Part shown: piece by piece, positions 1 through 8,107 of the stretch
Layout: each line of letters starts with the position of its first letter
How positions within the stretch are numbered: the first letter of the stretch is position 1
Translations under genes and position numbers: made by a program
The notes under the pieces: generated by a model
The model's input: only the letters and a program-made list of their open reading frames with translations
Database searches by the model: none
Told to the model about the DNA's origin: nothing
Assembly (NCBI GenBank): GCA_035651635.1
Contig: DASRFK010000103.1
Location: 1 to 30,274, forward strand
From: JANXQE01 sp035651635
Lineage (GTDB): Bacteria > Verrucomicrobiota > Verrucomicrobiia > Limisphaerales > UBA8199
Reading direction: 5' to 3'
DNA length: 30,274 nucleotides

Positions 1-738
1 TTCCGCGCGGTGGCGATTGAATTCCGGAGCAAGCAGCCAATGCGTTGGTGGCGGCAGATGTGGGACGTCGGGTTCAGCGTCGGAAGCGTCGTTTCCAGCC
101 TGCTTATCGGCGTGGCGATGGGCAACATCGCCTGGGGCATCACGCTGGATGGGTGGGGCGAGTTCACCGGCAGCTTTTGGAGTTTGCTTGGTCCCTATCC
201 ACTGTTGCTCGGCGTCACCACGGTGGCGTTGTTCGCGATGCATGGAGCGATTTACGCACTCTTGAAAACCGAGGGCGCATTGCACGCTAAACTGCGTGGC
301 TGGATCAACAACTGCATCATCTTCTTCATCATGTGCTATGCGATCACGACCATGGCCACATTACTTTATGTACCGCATATGGCTGCGCGGGTGCGGGCTA
401 ACCCATGGCTCTTTAGTATCGCGCTGCTCAACATGCTGGCGATCGCGAACATTCCCCGCGAAATCCATCGTGGGCGCGATTGGCAGGCGTTTCTCTCTTC
501 TTGTGTGGCAATGGTCGCTTTAATGGGGTTGTTCGGTCTGGAGATGTATCCCAATCTCGTGCTCAGCAACCCCGGCCCCGCCAACAGCTTGAACATCAAC
601 AACGCGGCCTCTTCGCACAAGACCCTGGGCATCATGCTCACAATCGCGCTGACCGGCGTGCCCATCGTGCTCGCCTACACGGTGAGCATCTATTGGATAT
701 TCCGAGGCAAAGTGAAGCTGGACAAAATGAGCTATTGA
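1..738 (+). CDS. cydB: Cytochrome bd-type quinol oxidase subunit II (partial, 5' end outside window)
   Basis: The reading frame is open from base 1, so the gene starts upstream; only about 246 C-terminal residues are present, against roughly 330-380 in the family. CydB is the second integral-membrane subunit of the bd quinol:O2 oxidoreductase, a high-affinity terminal oxidase of the inner membrane. Family features visible: an opening FRAVAIEFRSK segment, repeated hydrophobic helices, and a C-terminal block with SLNINNAASS, then an IVLAYT helix and the ending IYWIFRGKVKLDKMSY, as in CydB/CioB proteins. cydA would be expected just upstream, outside the window. The stop is 10 bp before the next gene, so the two are probably cotranscribed. 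The ending looks closer to the cyanide-insensitive (CioB) branch than to E. coli CydB, but that is a judgement by eye. Confidence 0.93.
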   Translation, partial: FRAVAIEFRSKQPMRWWRQMWDVGFSVGSVVSSLLIGVAMGNIAWGITLDGWGEFTGSFWSLLGPYPLLLGVTTVALFAMHGAIYALLKTEGALHAKLRGWINNCIIFFIMCYAITTMATLLYVPHMAARVRANPWLFSIALLNMLAIANIPREIHRGRDWQAFLSSCVAMVALMGLFGLEMYPNLVLSNPGPANSLNINNAASSHKTLGIMLTIALTGVPIVLAYTVSIYWIFRGKVKLDKMSY

Positions 739-748
739 AACGTGGGAG

Positions 749-1213
749 ATGCGTGATGGATTTGTCGAGCGCGGAGGGTTGTGGGTTTTGGCGCAAGGCG
801 CGCTGCTCCTGGCCGTGGCTGGCTTGGGCGTAGTTTGCCGCAATGAATCCAAACATCTCATCCTGTTACTCGGCGGCCTGTTCTTTCTTGCAACTTCCGC
901 TTGTTGCGGGATTGCCGGTGGGAGGGCCTTGGGACGAAATCTAACTCCATTTCCAAAACCGACGGCTAAAGCGCGATTTGTTGAGCGGGGCATTTATGGA
1001 CTGTTGCGTCATCCGCTTTACACAGCGGTTTTTTGCGGTGCCGTCGGTTGGTCTCTCATTCGGCAAAGCTGGCCCGCATTGGCGGTTTCGTTAGTCCTGG
1101 CCGTATTCTTCGATGCTAAAGCACGACGTGAAGAAACCTGGCTTCGGCAGCAATTCCCAGCATATGCGGATTACCAAAAACGGGTCAGGCGTTTTCTGCC
1201 GTGGGTTTATTAA
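749..1213 (+). CDS. Isoprenylcysteine carboxyl methyltransferase (ICMT)/PEMT-like membrane protein
   Basis: This 154-residue protein has three or four hydrophobic segments followed by the ICMT/phospholipid-methyltransferase signature: ERGIYGLLRHPLY (RHPLY at residues 87-91) and a downstream REE (127-129) with FPAY..Y...V.RFLPWVY at the C-terminus. In the family the RHP and EE residues help bind S-adenosylmethionine and the membrane substrate. Bacterial members act on lipids or unknown small substrates; no prenylated protein is implied. It starts 10 bp after cydB, with only a GGGAG directly abutting the ATG, so translation is probably coupled to cydB. The substrate here is unknown. The motif match is clear, the function inferred. 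Confidence 0.85.
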   Translation: MRDGFVERGGLWVLAQGALLLAVAGLGVVCRNESKHLILLLGGLFFLATSACCGIAGGRALGRNLTPFPKPTAKARFVERGIYGLLRHPLYTAVFCGAVGWSLIRQSWPALAVSLVLAVFFDAKARREETWLRQQFPAYADYQKRVRRFLPWVY

Positions 1214-1243
1214 TGCTCAAGCGTCCATGAGGATCGAGATCCT

Positions 1244-1269
1244 TGTAACTTTTTGGCGGTTCCCGGCTC
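1244..1269 (+). promoter_or_regulatory. Promoter-like motif, copy A (TGTAACTTTTT-N10-GGCTC)
   Basis: TGTAAC at 1244-1249, a T5 run at 1250-1254, ten variable bases and GGCTC at 1265-1269. The same two blocks at identical spacing recur at 1440 and 8062. A TGTAAC/GTAAC block resembles an ECF sigma -35 element. This copy has no convincing gene at the usual 46-47 bp; the nearest candidate is a 47-codon ORF starting 57 bp downstream at 1301. Confidence 0.5.
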
Positions 1270-1300
1270 GATCAATATAGTGCCACACGCACTGCAACTT

Positions 1301-1444
1301 ATGTTAACGATACTGGTAACAATCTCAGTTCTAAGCCTTCTCTATGGCATGGCGTGGCATAATCAGCCGGCCCGTCAACTAGCACCGGTCAGGTCAGTCA
1401 GACGGAAGCAAGGGCAGCATTTCCAACCTCGGGGTCAGGTGTAA
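1301..1444 (+). CDS. Possible small membrane protein (47 aa)
   Basis: This ATG-initiated ORF lies between motif copies A and B; its TAA stop is inside the TGTAAC of copy B. The predicted peptide starts with a hydrophobic stretch of about 16-18 residues (MLTILVTISVLSLLYG...), followed by a basic tail rich in Arg, Gln and Lys. That is the layout of many single-span small proteins. There is no Shine-Dalgarno sequence and no recognised family. It does not resemble CydX, though a small bd-oxidase accessory protein would fit the position. It could equally be noncoding leader sequence or the site of a small RNA. Confidence 0.25.
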   Translation: MLTILVTISVLSLLYGMAWHNQPARQLAPVRSVRRKQGQHFQPRGQV

Positions 1445-1465
1445 CTTTTTGCCGCTTGGTGGCTC
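1440..1465 (+). promoter_or_regulatory. Promoter-like motif, copy B, upstream of thioredoxin
   Basis: TGTAAC at 1440-1445, T5 at 1446-1450, ten variable bases and GGCTC at 1461-1465. It lies 47 bp before the ATG at 1487, almost the same distance as copy C before the nine-haem gene. If TGTAAC is a -35 element and GGCTC overlaps the -10, transcription would begin around 1472-1478 with a very short leader. It would drive the thioredoxin/DUF6132/DUF2892/efflux operon. Confidence 0.6.
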
Positions 1466-1486
1466 AGTTCTAGCAGTGACGGGAAA

Positions 1487-1855
1487 ATGGAAAATATGAA
1501 GAACATAGCTGAATTGTCAGAAAACAGCTTTGAGACCGAGGTTTTGCGCGCCAACCTGCCCGTGGTGGTGGATTTCTACGCTGAATGGTGCGGCCCGTGC
1601 AAAATGCTGGCTCCGCTCTTGGAGCAACTCGCAAATGAATTTCAGGGTCGAATCAAATTCGTTAAGGCTAACGTGGATGAAACACCCGGACTGGCGGCCG
1701 CATATCAAATCACGGGCGTGCCAACGTTGGCGTTGTTTCGTGGTGGCGAACGCATTGACGCATTAGTGGGATTCGTAGCGCCGAAGGCGTTGAAGTCGTG
1801 GCTTGAAGGTGCCGCGACGGCAGCCCCAGCAGCTCCTGCAACTGCCCCTCGATGA
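1487..1855 (+). CDS. trxA: Thioredoxin
   Basis: This 122-residue thioredoxin fold protein has the classic active site WCGPCK (Cys35 and Cys38), the preceding VVVDFYAEW strand, the buried NVDE segment and the cis-proline motif GVPT (Pro79). It reduces protein disulfides, normally in the cytoplasm; no signal peptide is present. The C-terminus carries an unusual Ala/Pro-rich tail of about 15 residues. The first ATG (1487) is used here; a second in-frame ATG at 1496 is also possible, and both have weak ribosome sites. The stop overlaps the next start (ATGA), so it heads a coupled operon with DUF6132, DUF2892 and an RND pump. Motif copy B lies 47 bp upstream. Given the neighbours it may be a specialised thioredoxin rather than the housekeeping one. 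Confidence 0.95.
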   Translation: MENMKNIAELSENSFETEVLRANLPVVVDFYAEWCGPCKMLAPLLEQLANEFQGRIKFVKANVDETPGLAAAYQITGVPTLALFRGGERIDALVGFVAPKALKSWLEGAATAAPAAPATAPR

Positions 1856-2037
1856 GGAAACCCAAAATCATGATTCTACGCATTATTATCGGTGCACTCA
1901 CTGGCGGAGGCCTTGGTTTTGCCTATTACAAATTTGTGGGCTGTTCGACCGGCACTTGCCCGTTGACGAGCAATCCGATCATTAGCAGCCTCTATGGAAT
2001 GGTGGTTGGGGCGCTCGTGGCGGGCAGTTTTCACTGA
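1852..2037 (+). CDS. DUF6132 family small membrane protein
   Basis: This 61-residue protein has two hydrophobic helices: one near residues 7-27 (a glycine-rich TGGGLGFAYYKFVG) and one near 43-58. A conserved cysteine loop, GCSTGTCPLTSNP, lies between them. That layout is the DUF6132 signature; no biochemical function is established. The ATG overlaps the thioredoxin stop (ATGA). An alternative start at 1870 is preceded by GAGGAAA at a good distance and would give 55 residues. Its place between a thioredoxin and a DUF2892 protein suggests that its cysteines are redox partners of the thioredoxin or carry a sulfur or metal ligand (inference). Confidence 0.85.
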   Translation: MRKPKIMILRIIIGALTGGGLGFAYYKFVGCSTGTCPLTSNPIISSLYGMVVGALVAGSFH

Positions 2038-2056
2038 ACTCAGAAGGATATCTTTT

Positions 2057-2284
2057 ATGGAAATGATCATTCGCAGATTTGCCGGCACCTTCATCCTCCT
2101 CAGCCTGGCGCTGGCCCACTACCACAGTGCCAATTGGCTTTGGTTCACCGCTTTCGTTGGATTCAATCTGCTGCAGTCCTCCTTCACCAATTTCTGCCCC
2201 TTGGAGATCATTCTGCGTAAACTGGGAGTGGGCGGATCTTGTTGCCCAGGAGAGAAGCCTGGCAAATCCTGCTGCGCAAAATAA
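2057..2284 (+). CDS. DUF2892 (YgaP-like transmembrane) protein with Cys-rich tail
   Basis: This 75-residue protein starts at an ATG preceded by AGAAGGA at a good spacing. The body matches the YgaP-like transmembrane domain: an opening RRFAGTFIL helix, a short loop, a second helix WLWFTAFVGFNLLQSSFTNFCPL, and the usual ending ILRKLGV. It then adds a short tail with two CC pairs, GGSCCPGEKPGKSCCAK. DUF2892 domains often sit beside or fused to rhodaneses and other sulfur-handling proteins. The tail may bind a metal or carry persulfide (inference). It is 19 bp after the DUF6132 gene and 48 bp before the TolC-type gene, in the same orientation. Confidence 0.85.
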   Translation: MEMIIRRFAGTFILLSLALAHYHSANWLWFTAFVGFNLLQSSFTNFCPLEIILRKLGVGGSCCPGEKPGKSCCAK

Positions 2285-2332
2285 CCAGGGCTGAGGAGCC
2301 AGACTCAGTTCCCGCCCCAAAAAATTGAACCT

Positions 2333-3664
2333 ATGAGACACCACAGGTGGATTGTCGCTTTTATCGGGTCGATGCTGGTTGGCACCACTGTGTTCGGGGC
2401 AGAGCCCTGGACATTGGAACGTAGCCTCGAGTATGCGCTGGGCCATAACCCGGATGCACAATTGGCCCGACAACGCCTCGCGGCCGCGCAGGCCGGATTG
2501 GAGCAGGCCAATGCGGCTTTCTGGCCCCGCCTGCAGTTCCAGTCCAGTTACACCAGCACCGAAAATCCGATGCAGGCGTTTGGGAGCATCCTCAACCAAC
2601 GGGCTTACAACTACAACTCGCCTCCGAATTTCAACGACTTGCCGTCCGTGGACAACCTTAACGCAAGGGGCCTGGTTACGTTTCCACTTTACGCGGGCGG
2701 AAAAAACAAGGCCGGACGCGAAGCCGCGAAAGCCAACACGGAGGCGTCCCGCCAGGAAGCTGAAGCGATCCGGAACGCCCTCGGGTTCGAGGTGTCGCGT
2801 GCGTTTTACAGCGTGCTCAAGACGCGCCAGTTTATCCGGGCGGCTGAAGCAGCGGTCAACTCCTTCGAAGGCAACCTCAAGATCGCTAAGAGCCGACTCG
2901 ATGGCGGTACGCTGCTCAAAAGCGATGTGCTCGACATCGAAGTTCGGTTGGCTCAGTCCCGCGAGGACCTCATTCGTGCCCGTAACGCGAACGCCCTGGC
3001 TGAGCGTGCGCTGCGCAACCTACTCGGCATCGAGAGTGGCGATTTCGTGGTGGCCGATAGCGCACCCAAAGTCACAGCTCCTGATTCGGGCGATTTCTCC
3101 CGCCGTGCCGAGTTGGCAGCCGCTCGGCAGCGAGAACGTGCGGCACAGGAGCAAGTTCGCGGAAGTAAAGGTGGCTATCTGCCGCGCGTAAATGCTTTCG
3201 GCAGCCTCGATTACGATTATGGATGGAAATATGAGAACGGCGGTGGCAGCTACACTGCCGGCGCGCTTCTTCAATGGGATCTGTGGGATGGCAACCTAAC
3301 CAGGGCCAAGGTACGCGAGGCCAACGCCAATCTGGAAATTGCTCGTGAAGAGCAACGCAAGCTTCGCCTCGCTCTCGACCTGGAGGTTGAGCAGGCGCGG
3401 CTGGATCTAACGGCCGCCAACGAACGGCTCAGCGTGACGGAACAGGCGGTGGCGCAAGCCTCCGAAAGTGCCGGGTTGACCCGCGCCCGTTTCGAGCAGG
3501 GCGTGGCGCTGTCCACGCAACTAATCGATTCAGAGACGGCGTTAGTTGCCGCGCGGGTGCGCCGTGCCCAAGCTGAAGCCGACCAGCAAATCGCTCTCGC
3601 CGCCTTGCGCAAGGCCCTCGCTTTGCCCCAATTGGATTCCAAGTCAAACTCCGAAACTAAATGA
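2333..3664 (+). CDS. TolC-family outer-membrane efflux protein
   Basis: This 443-residue protein has an N-terminal signal peptide (hydrophobic segment ending near VFGA, residue 22). Two long alpha-helical halves follow, each with the OEP pattern: W.L..SL.YAL.HNPD and A..GL.QA at the start of the first, SRLDGGTLLKSDVLD in the middle, and R.RFEQGVALSTQLIDSETAL near the end of the second. TolC-type proteins form the outer-membrane channel of tripartite pumps. It is cotranscribed with its adaptor and RND permease: its TGA overlaps the adaptor ATG (ATGA). Length is normal for the family. Ligand specificity cannot be read from the sequence. Confidence 0.95.
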   Translation: MRHHRWIVAFIGSMLVGTTVFGAEPWTLERSLEYALGHNPDAQLARQRLAAAQAGLEQANAAFWPRLQFQSSYTSTENPMQAFGSILNQRAYNYNSPPNFNDLPSVDNLNARGLVTFPLYAGGKNKAGREAAKANTEASRQEAEAIRNALGFEVSRAFYSVLKTRQFIRAAEAAVNSFEGNLKIAKSRLDGGTLLKSDVLDIEVRLAQSREDLIRARNANALAERALRNLLGIESGDFVVADSAPKVTAPDSGDFSRRAELAAARQRERAAQEQVRGSKGGYLPRVNAFGSLDYDYGWKYENGGGSYTAGALLQWDLWDGNLTRAKVREANANLEIAREEQRKLRLALDLEVEQARLDLTAANERLSVTEQAVAQASESAGLTRARFEQGVALSTQLIDSETALVAARVRRAQAEADQQIALAALRKALALPQLDSKSNSETK

Positions 3665-4680
3665 AAGCACTCTCTGCGCTGGCTTTGGCGACGCTTCTGT
3701 TACCCGGATGCAGCCGCAAGCCTGACACCCATCCGACCTCACCGCCCAACTTGGCGCCTGCGCAGGTTCAGGTCCAAACCGCTGAAAGCAAACAGCGGGC
3801 GACAACAGAGGAAGTGGTCGGCACCGTGCAGGCAAAGCTGCATGCCACGTTGGAAGCGAAGCTGAGCGGGCGGATCGACAAAATGCCGATCCTGCTGGGC
3901 CAGTCCGTCAAGGCCGGAGAGTTGGTTGCCCGCCTGGACGCAGCAGAGATCAAGGCGCGCCTGGAACAGGCTGAAGCGGGCCTGCAACAAGCCGAACGTG
4001 ATTGGAAACGCACCTCCGCACTCTTTGAGCAACAGGCTGCCACGCGGTCGGATCACGACGCGGCCGACTCACGTTACCGGGGGGCCAAAGCAGCAATGGC
4101 CGAAGCTCAGGCGATGATGGGCTATGTTGAAATCCTGGCTCCCTTTGACGGCGTGGTGACGAAGAAATGGGCTGATGTGGGGGACCTTGCCGCTCCTGGG
4201 AAACCGTTAATCGGTATTGAAGACCCGTCAATGCTTCAGTTGGAAGCCGACGTGCCTGATGCCATCGCTTCGCGGATTCAACAGAATGCCCGCCTGGCCA
4301 TTCAAGTCGATTCCGTGAAAGGTGAGTTGGCCGGCACTGTCATGGAAATCGCGCCAACTGCCGACCCGGCCAGCCGCACGTTTCGAGTCAAACTCGACTT
4401 ACCCCGGACTGCAGGCCTGAGGTCCGGCCAGTTTGCGCGCCTGATCGTGCCAGTTGGAGAAAGCAACTCGGTGCGAGTGCCCGCCTCTGCCGTGGTTGTT
4501 CGGGGCCAACTGGAAATCCTGTTTGTGGTCACCAACCAACGGGCACAATTGCATTTGGTGAAAACAGGGAAAACCATCGGAGATGAGGTTGAGATTCTCG
4601 CCGGCCTCAATTCGGGTGAGTCGGTCGTGGTTGGAGGAGCTGGCCTGCTAACTGACGGGCAACCCGTGGAGGCCAAGTGA
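3661..4680 (+). CDS. RND efflux periplasmic adaptor (membrane fusion lipoprotein, HlyD/AcrA-like)
   Basis: This 339-residue protein has a lipobox LPGC (Cys17), so it is probably lipid-anchored and processed by signal peptidase II. The domain order is that of AcrA/CusB-type adaptors: half-lipoyl motif (LSGRIDKMPILLGQSVKAGELVARLD), alpha-helical hairpin rich in Ala/Gln/Glu (about residues 95-150), second half-lipoyl motif (ILAPFDGVVTKKWADVGD), beta-barrel and membrane-proximal domain. It bridges the RND permease and the TolC channel. Its TGA overlaps the permease start (TGATG). There is no CusB-like methionine cluster or other obvious metal-binding insertion, so a drug- or metabolite-type substrate is as likely as a metal. 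Confidence 0.93.
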   Translation: MKALSALALATLLLPGCSRKPDTHPTSPPNLAPAQVQVQTAESKQRATTEEVVGTVQAKLHATLEAKLSGRIDKMPILLGQSVKAGELVARLDAAEIKARLEQAEAGLQQAERDWKRTSALFEQQAATRSDHDAADSRYRGAKAAMAEAQAMMGYVEILAPFDGVVTKKWADVGDLAAPGKPLIGIEDPSMLQLEADVPDAIASRIQQNARLAIQVDSVKGELAGTVMEIAPTADPASRTFRVKLDLPRTAGLRSGQFARLIVPVGESNSVRVPASAVVVRGQLEILFVVTNQRAQLHLVKTGKTIGDEVEILAGLNSGESVVVGGAGLLTDGQPVEAK

Positions 4681-7600
4681 TGTCCGGCGCACCGCCCAAC
4701 CGTCCGACCGGGGAAATCGGCTTTGCCGGACGCATTGCCCGTGCCTTCATCGATTCGAAACTAACGCCCCTGGTTGTCATTACGTCGATTCTTCTCGGCG
4801 CAGCGGCGGTCATCATGCTTCCGCGGGAGGAAGAGCCTCAGATCAAGGTCCCCATGATCGACGTGCTGGTCTCGATGCCCGGGTTCAGCGCCAAAGAGGT
4901 TGAGGAGCGTGCGACCCGGCCGATGGAGAAGTTGCTATGGGAAATCCCGGGCGTCGAATACATCTACTCCACTTCACGGCCCGGCGAGGGTCTCGCCATT
5001 GTCCGGTTCAAAGTCGGCGAAGACGTCGAGAAGAGCCTGGTTAAGCTCAACCAGAAGTTGCAGTCGAATTTCGACCGAATTCCGCGCGGCGTTTCCTTTC
5101 CCCTCATTAAACCCAAATCGATTGACGACGTTCCGATCCTCGCGCTCACGTTCCATAGTGCGAATCGCGATCACCTGACGCTCCGAAGGTTGGTGGCGCA
5201 GGTGGACGATGCGGTGAAACAGGTTCCGCTGGTCGCTGAAACCGCAATCATTGGTGGAGCCCGGCGACAGTTGCGGGTGCTGTTGGACCCGACAAAGCTC
5301 GCTTCACGAAACCTTAGCATGGCGGAAATCGTGCCGATGCTTACACAGGCCAATCGGCAGGCAATCGCCGGCGAGTTGACCAGCAACAACCGCGAAACAG
5401 TTGTTAAAACTGGAGGTTTTCTGGCCAACGCGCGGGAGGCAGGTAACGTGGTGGTGGGCGTCTTTGGAGGCAAACCGGTTTACCTGCGCGAGGTGGCGGA
5501 GATCAAGGACGGCGCGCAGGAGCCGTCGCAGTATGTGTTCTTCGGCGAGGGTGCAGGGCACTCCGCCACGGCGGGAGAACAGCCTGCTGTCACTCTCAGT
5601 ATCGCCAAGCGGCCCGGGGCGAATGCGATTTCGGTCGCGGAACAAGTTCTCAAGAAGGTCGAGACGCTCAAGGGACGGATCCTTCCTGCCGATGTGCAGA
5701 TTTCCATTACGCGCAATTACGGCGAGACGGCGACGGAAAAGTCCAACGAACTCCTCCTCCATATGGGAATCGCGGTGATTGGCGTGTCCGTTCTGATCTT
5801 CCTCACGCTCGGTTGGCGCGAGTCGGCTATCGTAGCGATTGCCATCCCGGCCACGCTGGCGCTGACTTTGCTGGTTTTTTACCTGTACGGCTACACCCTG
5901 AATAGAATCACGCTCTTCGCGTTGATCTTCTCGATCGGCATTCTGGTAGATGACGCCATCGTGGTCGTTGAGAATATCGTCAGGCATTTTCACTTGCCAC
6001 AAAACAGGGGCCGTAATTGGTCAGCAATTGCCGTGGAAGCGGTGAATGAGGTTGGCAATCCAACGATCCTCGCCACGTTCGCGGTCATTGCGGCGGTGTT
6101 GCCTATGGCGTTCGTGGGCGGGTTGATGGGACCGTATATGCGGCCCATCCCGATCGGCTCCAGCGCCGCGATGGCTTTCTCCCTGGCCATCGCTTTCATT
6201 GTGACGCCCTGGGCTTCAATCAGGGTTTTGCACTGGGGCAAAAAATACTCATCGCTGACTGCGGGCGCCGCCTTGGCCAATGGGGTGGTTCACGCACATT
6301 CAGAACATCCGGAAGACTTCTTCACCCGTTTCTACCGCCGGTTCATGGGTCCGCTCCTTGCCCAGCGACGGTGGCGATATGCGTTCCTTGCCAGCATTGT
6401 TGGCTTGCTGCTGGTGGCAATGACCTTGGTGGGCATCGGTTATGTGAAGGTGAAGATGCTGCCCTTCGACAACAAGAGCGAGTTTCAGATCATTCTTAAC
6501 ATGCCCGAAGGCAGTGCGCTGGAGCAAACGGCACAGGCTGCTCGCGAGATCGGGGCCGCGGTGCGGGTCGAGCCGGAGGTGACGGATTACCAGGTTTATG
6601 CGGGTGTCGCCGCGCCTTTCAACTTCAACGGCCTGGTAAGACATTATTTCATGCGTCGGGGAGCTAACATTGCTGACTTGCAGGTTAATCTTGTGCCCAA
6701 AGGCGAGCGGAAGGCACAAAGCCACGATATCGCCAAACGGGTCCGTCCGAGGGTGGCAGCCATCGCGGCCAAATACGGCGCGCGTGTGGCCGTGGCGGAA
6801 GTTCCGCCGGGTCCGCCGGTGCTGCAAACCCTGGTCGCCGAAATCTATGGCCCCAATGAGGAAAGCCGCCTGACACTGGCACGGAAGGTCATTGATGTAT
6901 TTCACAACACCAAGGGCGTGGTGGACACCGATTGGTATATTGAAGCCGACCAGCCCGAGGCGCGGTTTATCGTGGATAAAGAGAAGGCCGCGCTAAACGG
7001 CATCACCGCGGAAACCATTTCAGAAACCTTGCGCATCGCGGTGGGCGGGGAGGCTGTGGATCTGCTCCACGTTCCGCGCGACAAGGAAGATGTGGACATC
7101 GTCCTGCGACTGCCGCGTGCCAACCGCACCACCCCGGAAGAGTTGCTCGCTCTGAGAGTGCGGTCGGCCGCCAATCCCTCGGCCCCACTGGTCCCGCTGC
7201 GCGAGTTGGTAAAGGTGGAGCAAACTATCGTGGACAAGAGCATCTATCACAAGAATCTCATGCCGGTTACCTACGTCATCGGGGATGTGGCAGGTGTGGT
7301 CGAGAGTCCAGTATATGCGATTCTGAAAATGAATCAGGCCCTCCGTGCGCTCGACACCCGTGCATTTGGCGGAACCGGTTCCCCGCTAAAGGTCTATAAC
7401 GCAGTTCAGCCCTTCACGGACGACAAGCCTTCGATGAAATGGGACGGCGAATGGCACATCACCATCGAGGTTTTCCGCGATCTCGGCACAGCCTTTGCCG
7501 CGGTTTGTGTGCTGATTTTCATCCTCATGGTTGGCTGGTTTCGCTCCTTTCTGACGCCTCTGGTTGTCATGGCTGCGATTCCCTTCTCGCTTGTGGGCAT

Positions 7601-8009
7601 TCTGCCGGCCCACGGGCTTATGGGCGCATTTTTCACCGCAACGTCAATGATTGGGTTTATGGCCGGAGCGGGAATCGTGGTCCGAAATTCTATCATTCTC
7701 GTGGACTTTATCGAACAGCGCCTGGCCGAAGGAATGCCTCTCCAACAGGCAGTAGTGGATGCCGGGGCAGTCAGATTCCGCCCAATGCTATTGACCGCTT
7801 TGGCCGTCGTGGTAGGCGCAAGCGTGATCTTGGCCGACCCGATTTTCCAGGGTTTGGCTATCTCCCTCATGGCGGGCGAGATCGCCTCTCTTCTCATCAG
7901 CCGCATGGCCGTACCCGTCCTTTATTTCATGGCATACAACCACGGATCGTTGGAGACTAGGAAACCATCGAAATCTCCCTTAGCCGAAGCCCTGGAAACT
8001 AAGCCGTGA
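4680..8009 (+). CDS. RND-family efflux permease (AcrB/NolG-like)
   Basis: This 1109-residue inner-membrane permease is of normal RND length. It has TM1 near residues 28-45, LPREEEPQIKVP at the start of the first periplasmic loop, ATRPMEKLLWEIPGVEYIYS, then the TM2-TM6 block. In TM4 the proton-relay pair is present as GILVDDAIVVVENI (Asp424 and Asp425). The second half repeats the architecture, ending with the TM10-TM12 block (GIVVRNSIILVDFI, then RFRPMLLTALAVVVGA). The ATG at 4680 overlaps the adaptor stop; a GTG at 4677 is less likely. It uses the proton gradient to export substrate across the periplasm. This EEEPQIKVP branch often travels with small DUF2892-type proteins, but the cargo is unknown. 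Confidence 0.95.
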   Translation: MSGAPPNRPTGEIGFAGRIARAFIDSKLTPLVVITSILLGAAAVIMLPREEEPQIKVPMIDVLVSMPGFSAKEVEERATRPMEKLLWEIPGVEYIYSTSRPGEGLAIVRFKVGEDVEKSLVKLNQKLQSNFDRIPRGVSFPLIKPKSIDDVPILALTFHSANRDHLTLRRLVAQVDDAVKQVPLVAETAIIGGARRQLRVLLDPTKLASRNLSMAEIVPMLTQANRQAIAGELTSNNRETVVKTGGFLANAREAGNVVVGVFGGKPVYLREVAEIKDGAQEPSQYVFFGEGAGHSATAGEQPAVTLSIAKRPGANAISVAEQVLKKVETLKGRILPADVQISITRNYGETATEKSNELLLHMGIAVIGVSVLIFLTLGWRESAIVAIAIPATLALTLLVFYLYGYTLNRITLFALIFSIGILVDDAIVVVENIVRHFHLPQNRGRNWSAIAVEAVNEVGNPTILATFAVIAAVLPMAFVGGLMGPYMRPIPIGSSAAMAFSLAIAFIVTPWASIRVLHWGKKYSSLTAGAALANGVVHAHSEHPEDFFTRFYRRFMGPLLAQRRWRYAFLASIVGLLLVAMTLVGIGYVKVKMLPFDNKSEFQIILNMPEGSALEQTAQAAREIGAAVRVEPEVTDYQVYAGVAAPFNFNGLVRHYFMRRGANIADLQVNLVPKGERKAQSHDIAKRVRPRVAAIAAKYGARVAVAEVPPGPPVLQTLVAEIYGPNEESRLTLARKVIDVFHNTKGVVDTDWYIEADQPEARFIVDKEKAALNGITAETISETLRIAVGGEAVDLLHVPRDKEDVDIVLRLPRANRTTPEELLALRVRSAANPSAPLVPLRELVKVEQTIVDKSIYHKNLMPVTYVIGDVAGVVESPVYAILKMNQALRALDTRAFGGTGSPLKVYNAVQPFTDDKPSMKWDGEWHITIEVFRDLGTAFAAVCVLIFILMVGWFRSFLTPLVVMAAIPFSLVGILPAHGLMGAFFTATSMIGFMAGAGIVVRNSIILVDFIEQRLAEGMPLQQAVVDAGAVRFRPMLLTALAVVVGASVILADPIFQGLAISLMAGEIASLLISRMAVPVLYFMAYNHGSLETRKPSKSPLAEALETKP

Positions 8010-8061
8010 TGGGTCTGGCAAATTATCCAGCAAACAACGATGAAATGCGAAGAAGCTGATT

Positions 8062-8087
8062 TGTAACTTTTTTCCTTATTGCGGCTC
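8062..8087 (+). promoter_or_regulatory. Promoter-like motif, copy C, upstream of nine-haem cytochrome
   Basis: TGTAAC at 8062-8067, a T run from 8068 and GGCTC at 8083-8087, with exactly the same ten-base spacing after T5 as copies A and B. It is 46 bp before the ATG at 8108. This is the only candidate promoter in the 98-bp gap between the RND permease and the multihaem gene. Confidence 0.6.
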
Positions 8088-8107
8088 AAAACGTATTAAC
8101 GGTTTTT

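Noticed and set aside
4680..8009. Assignment of the RND pump as a CusA/CzcA metal exporter
   Set aside because: No methionine-rich or CzcB-type metal motifs are seen in the adaptor, and the TM4 sequence does not by itself decide cargo; left as RND permease of unknown substrate.
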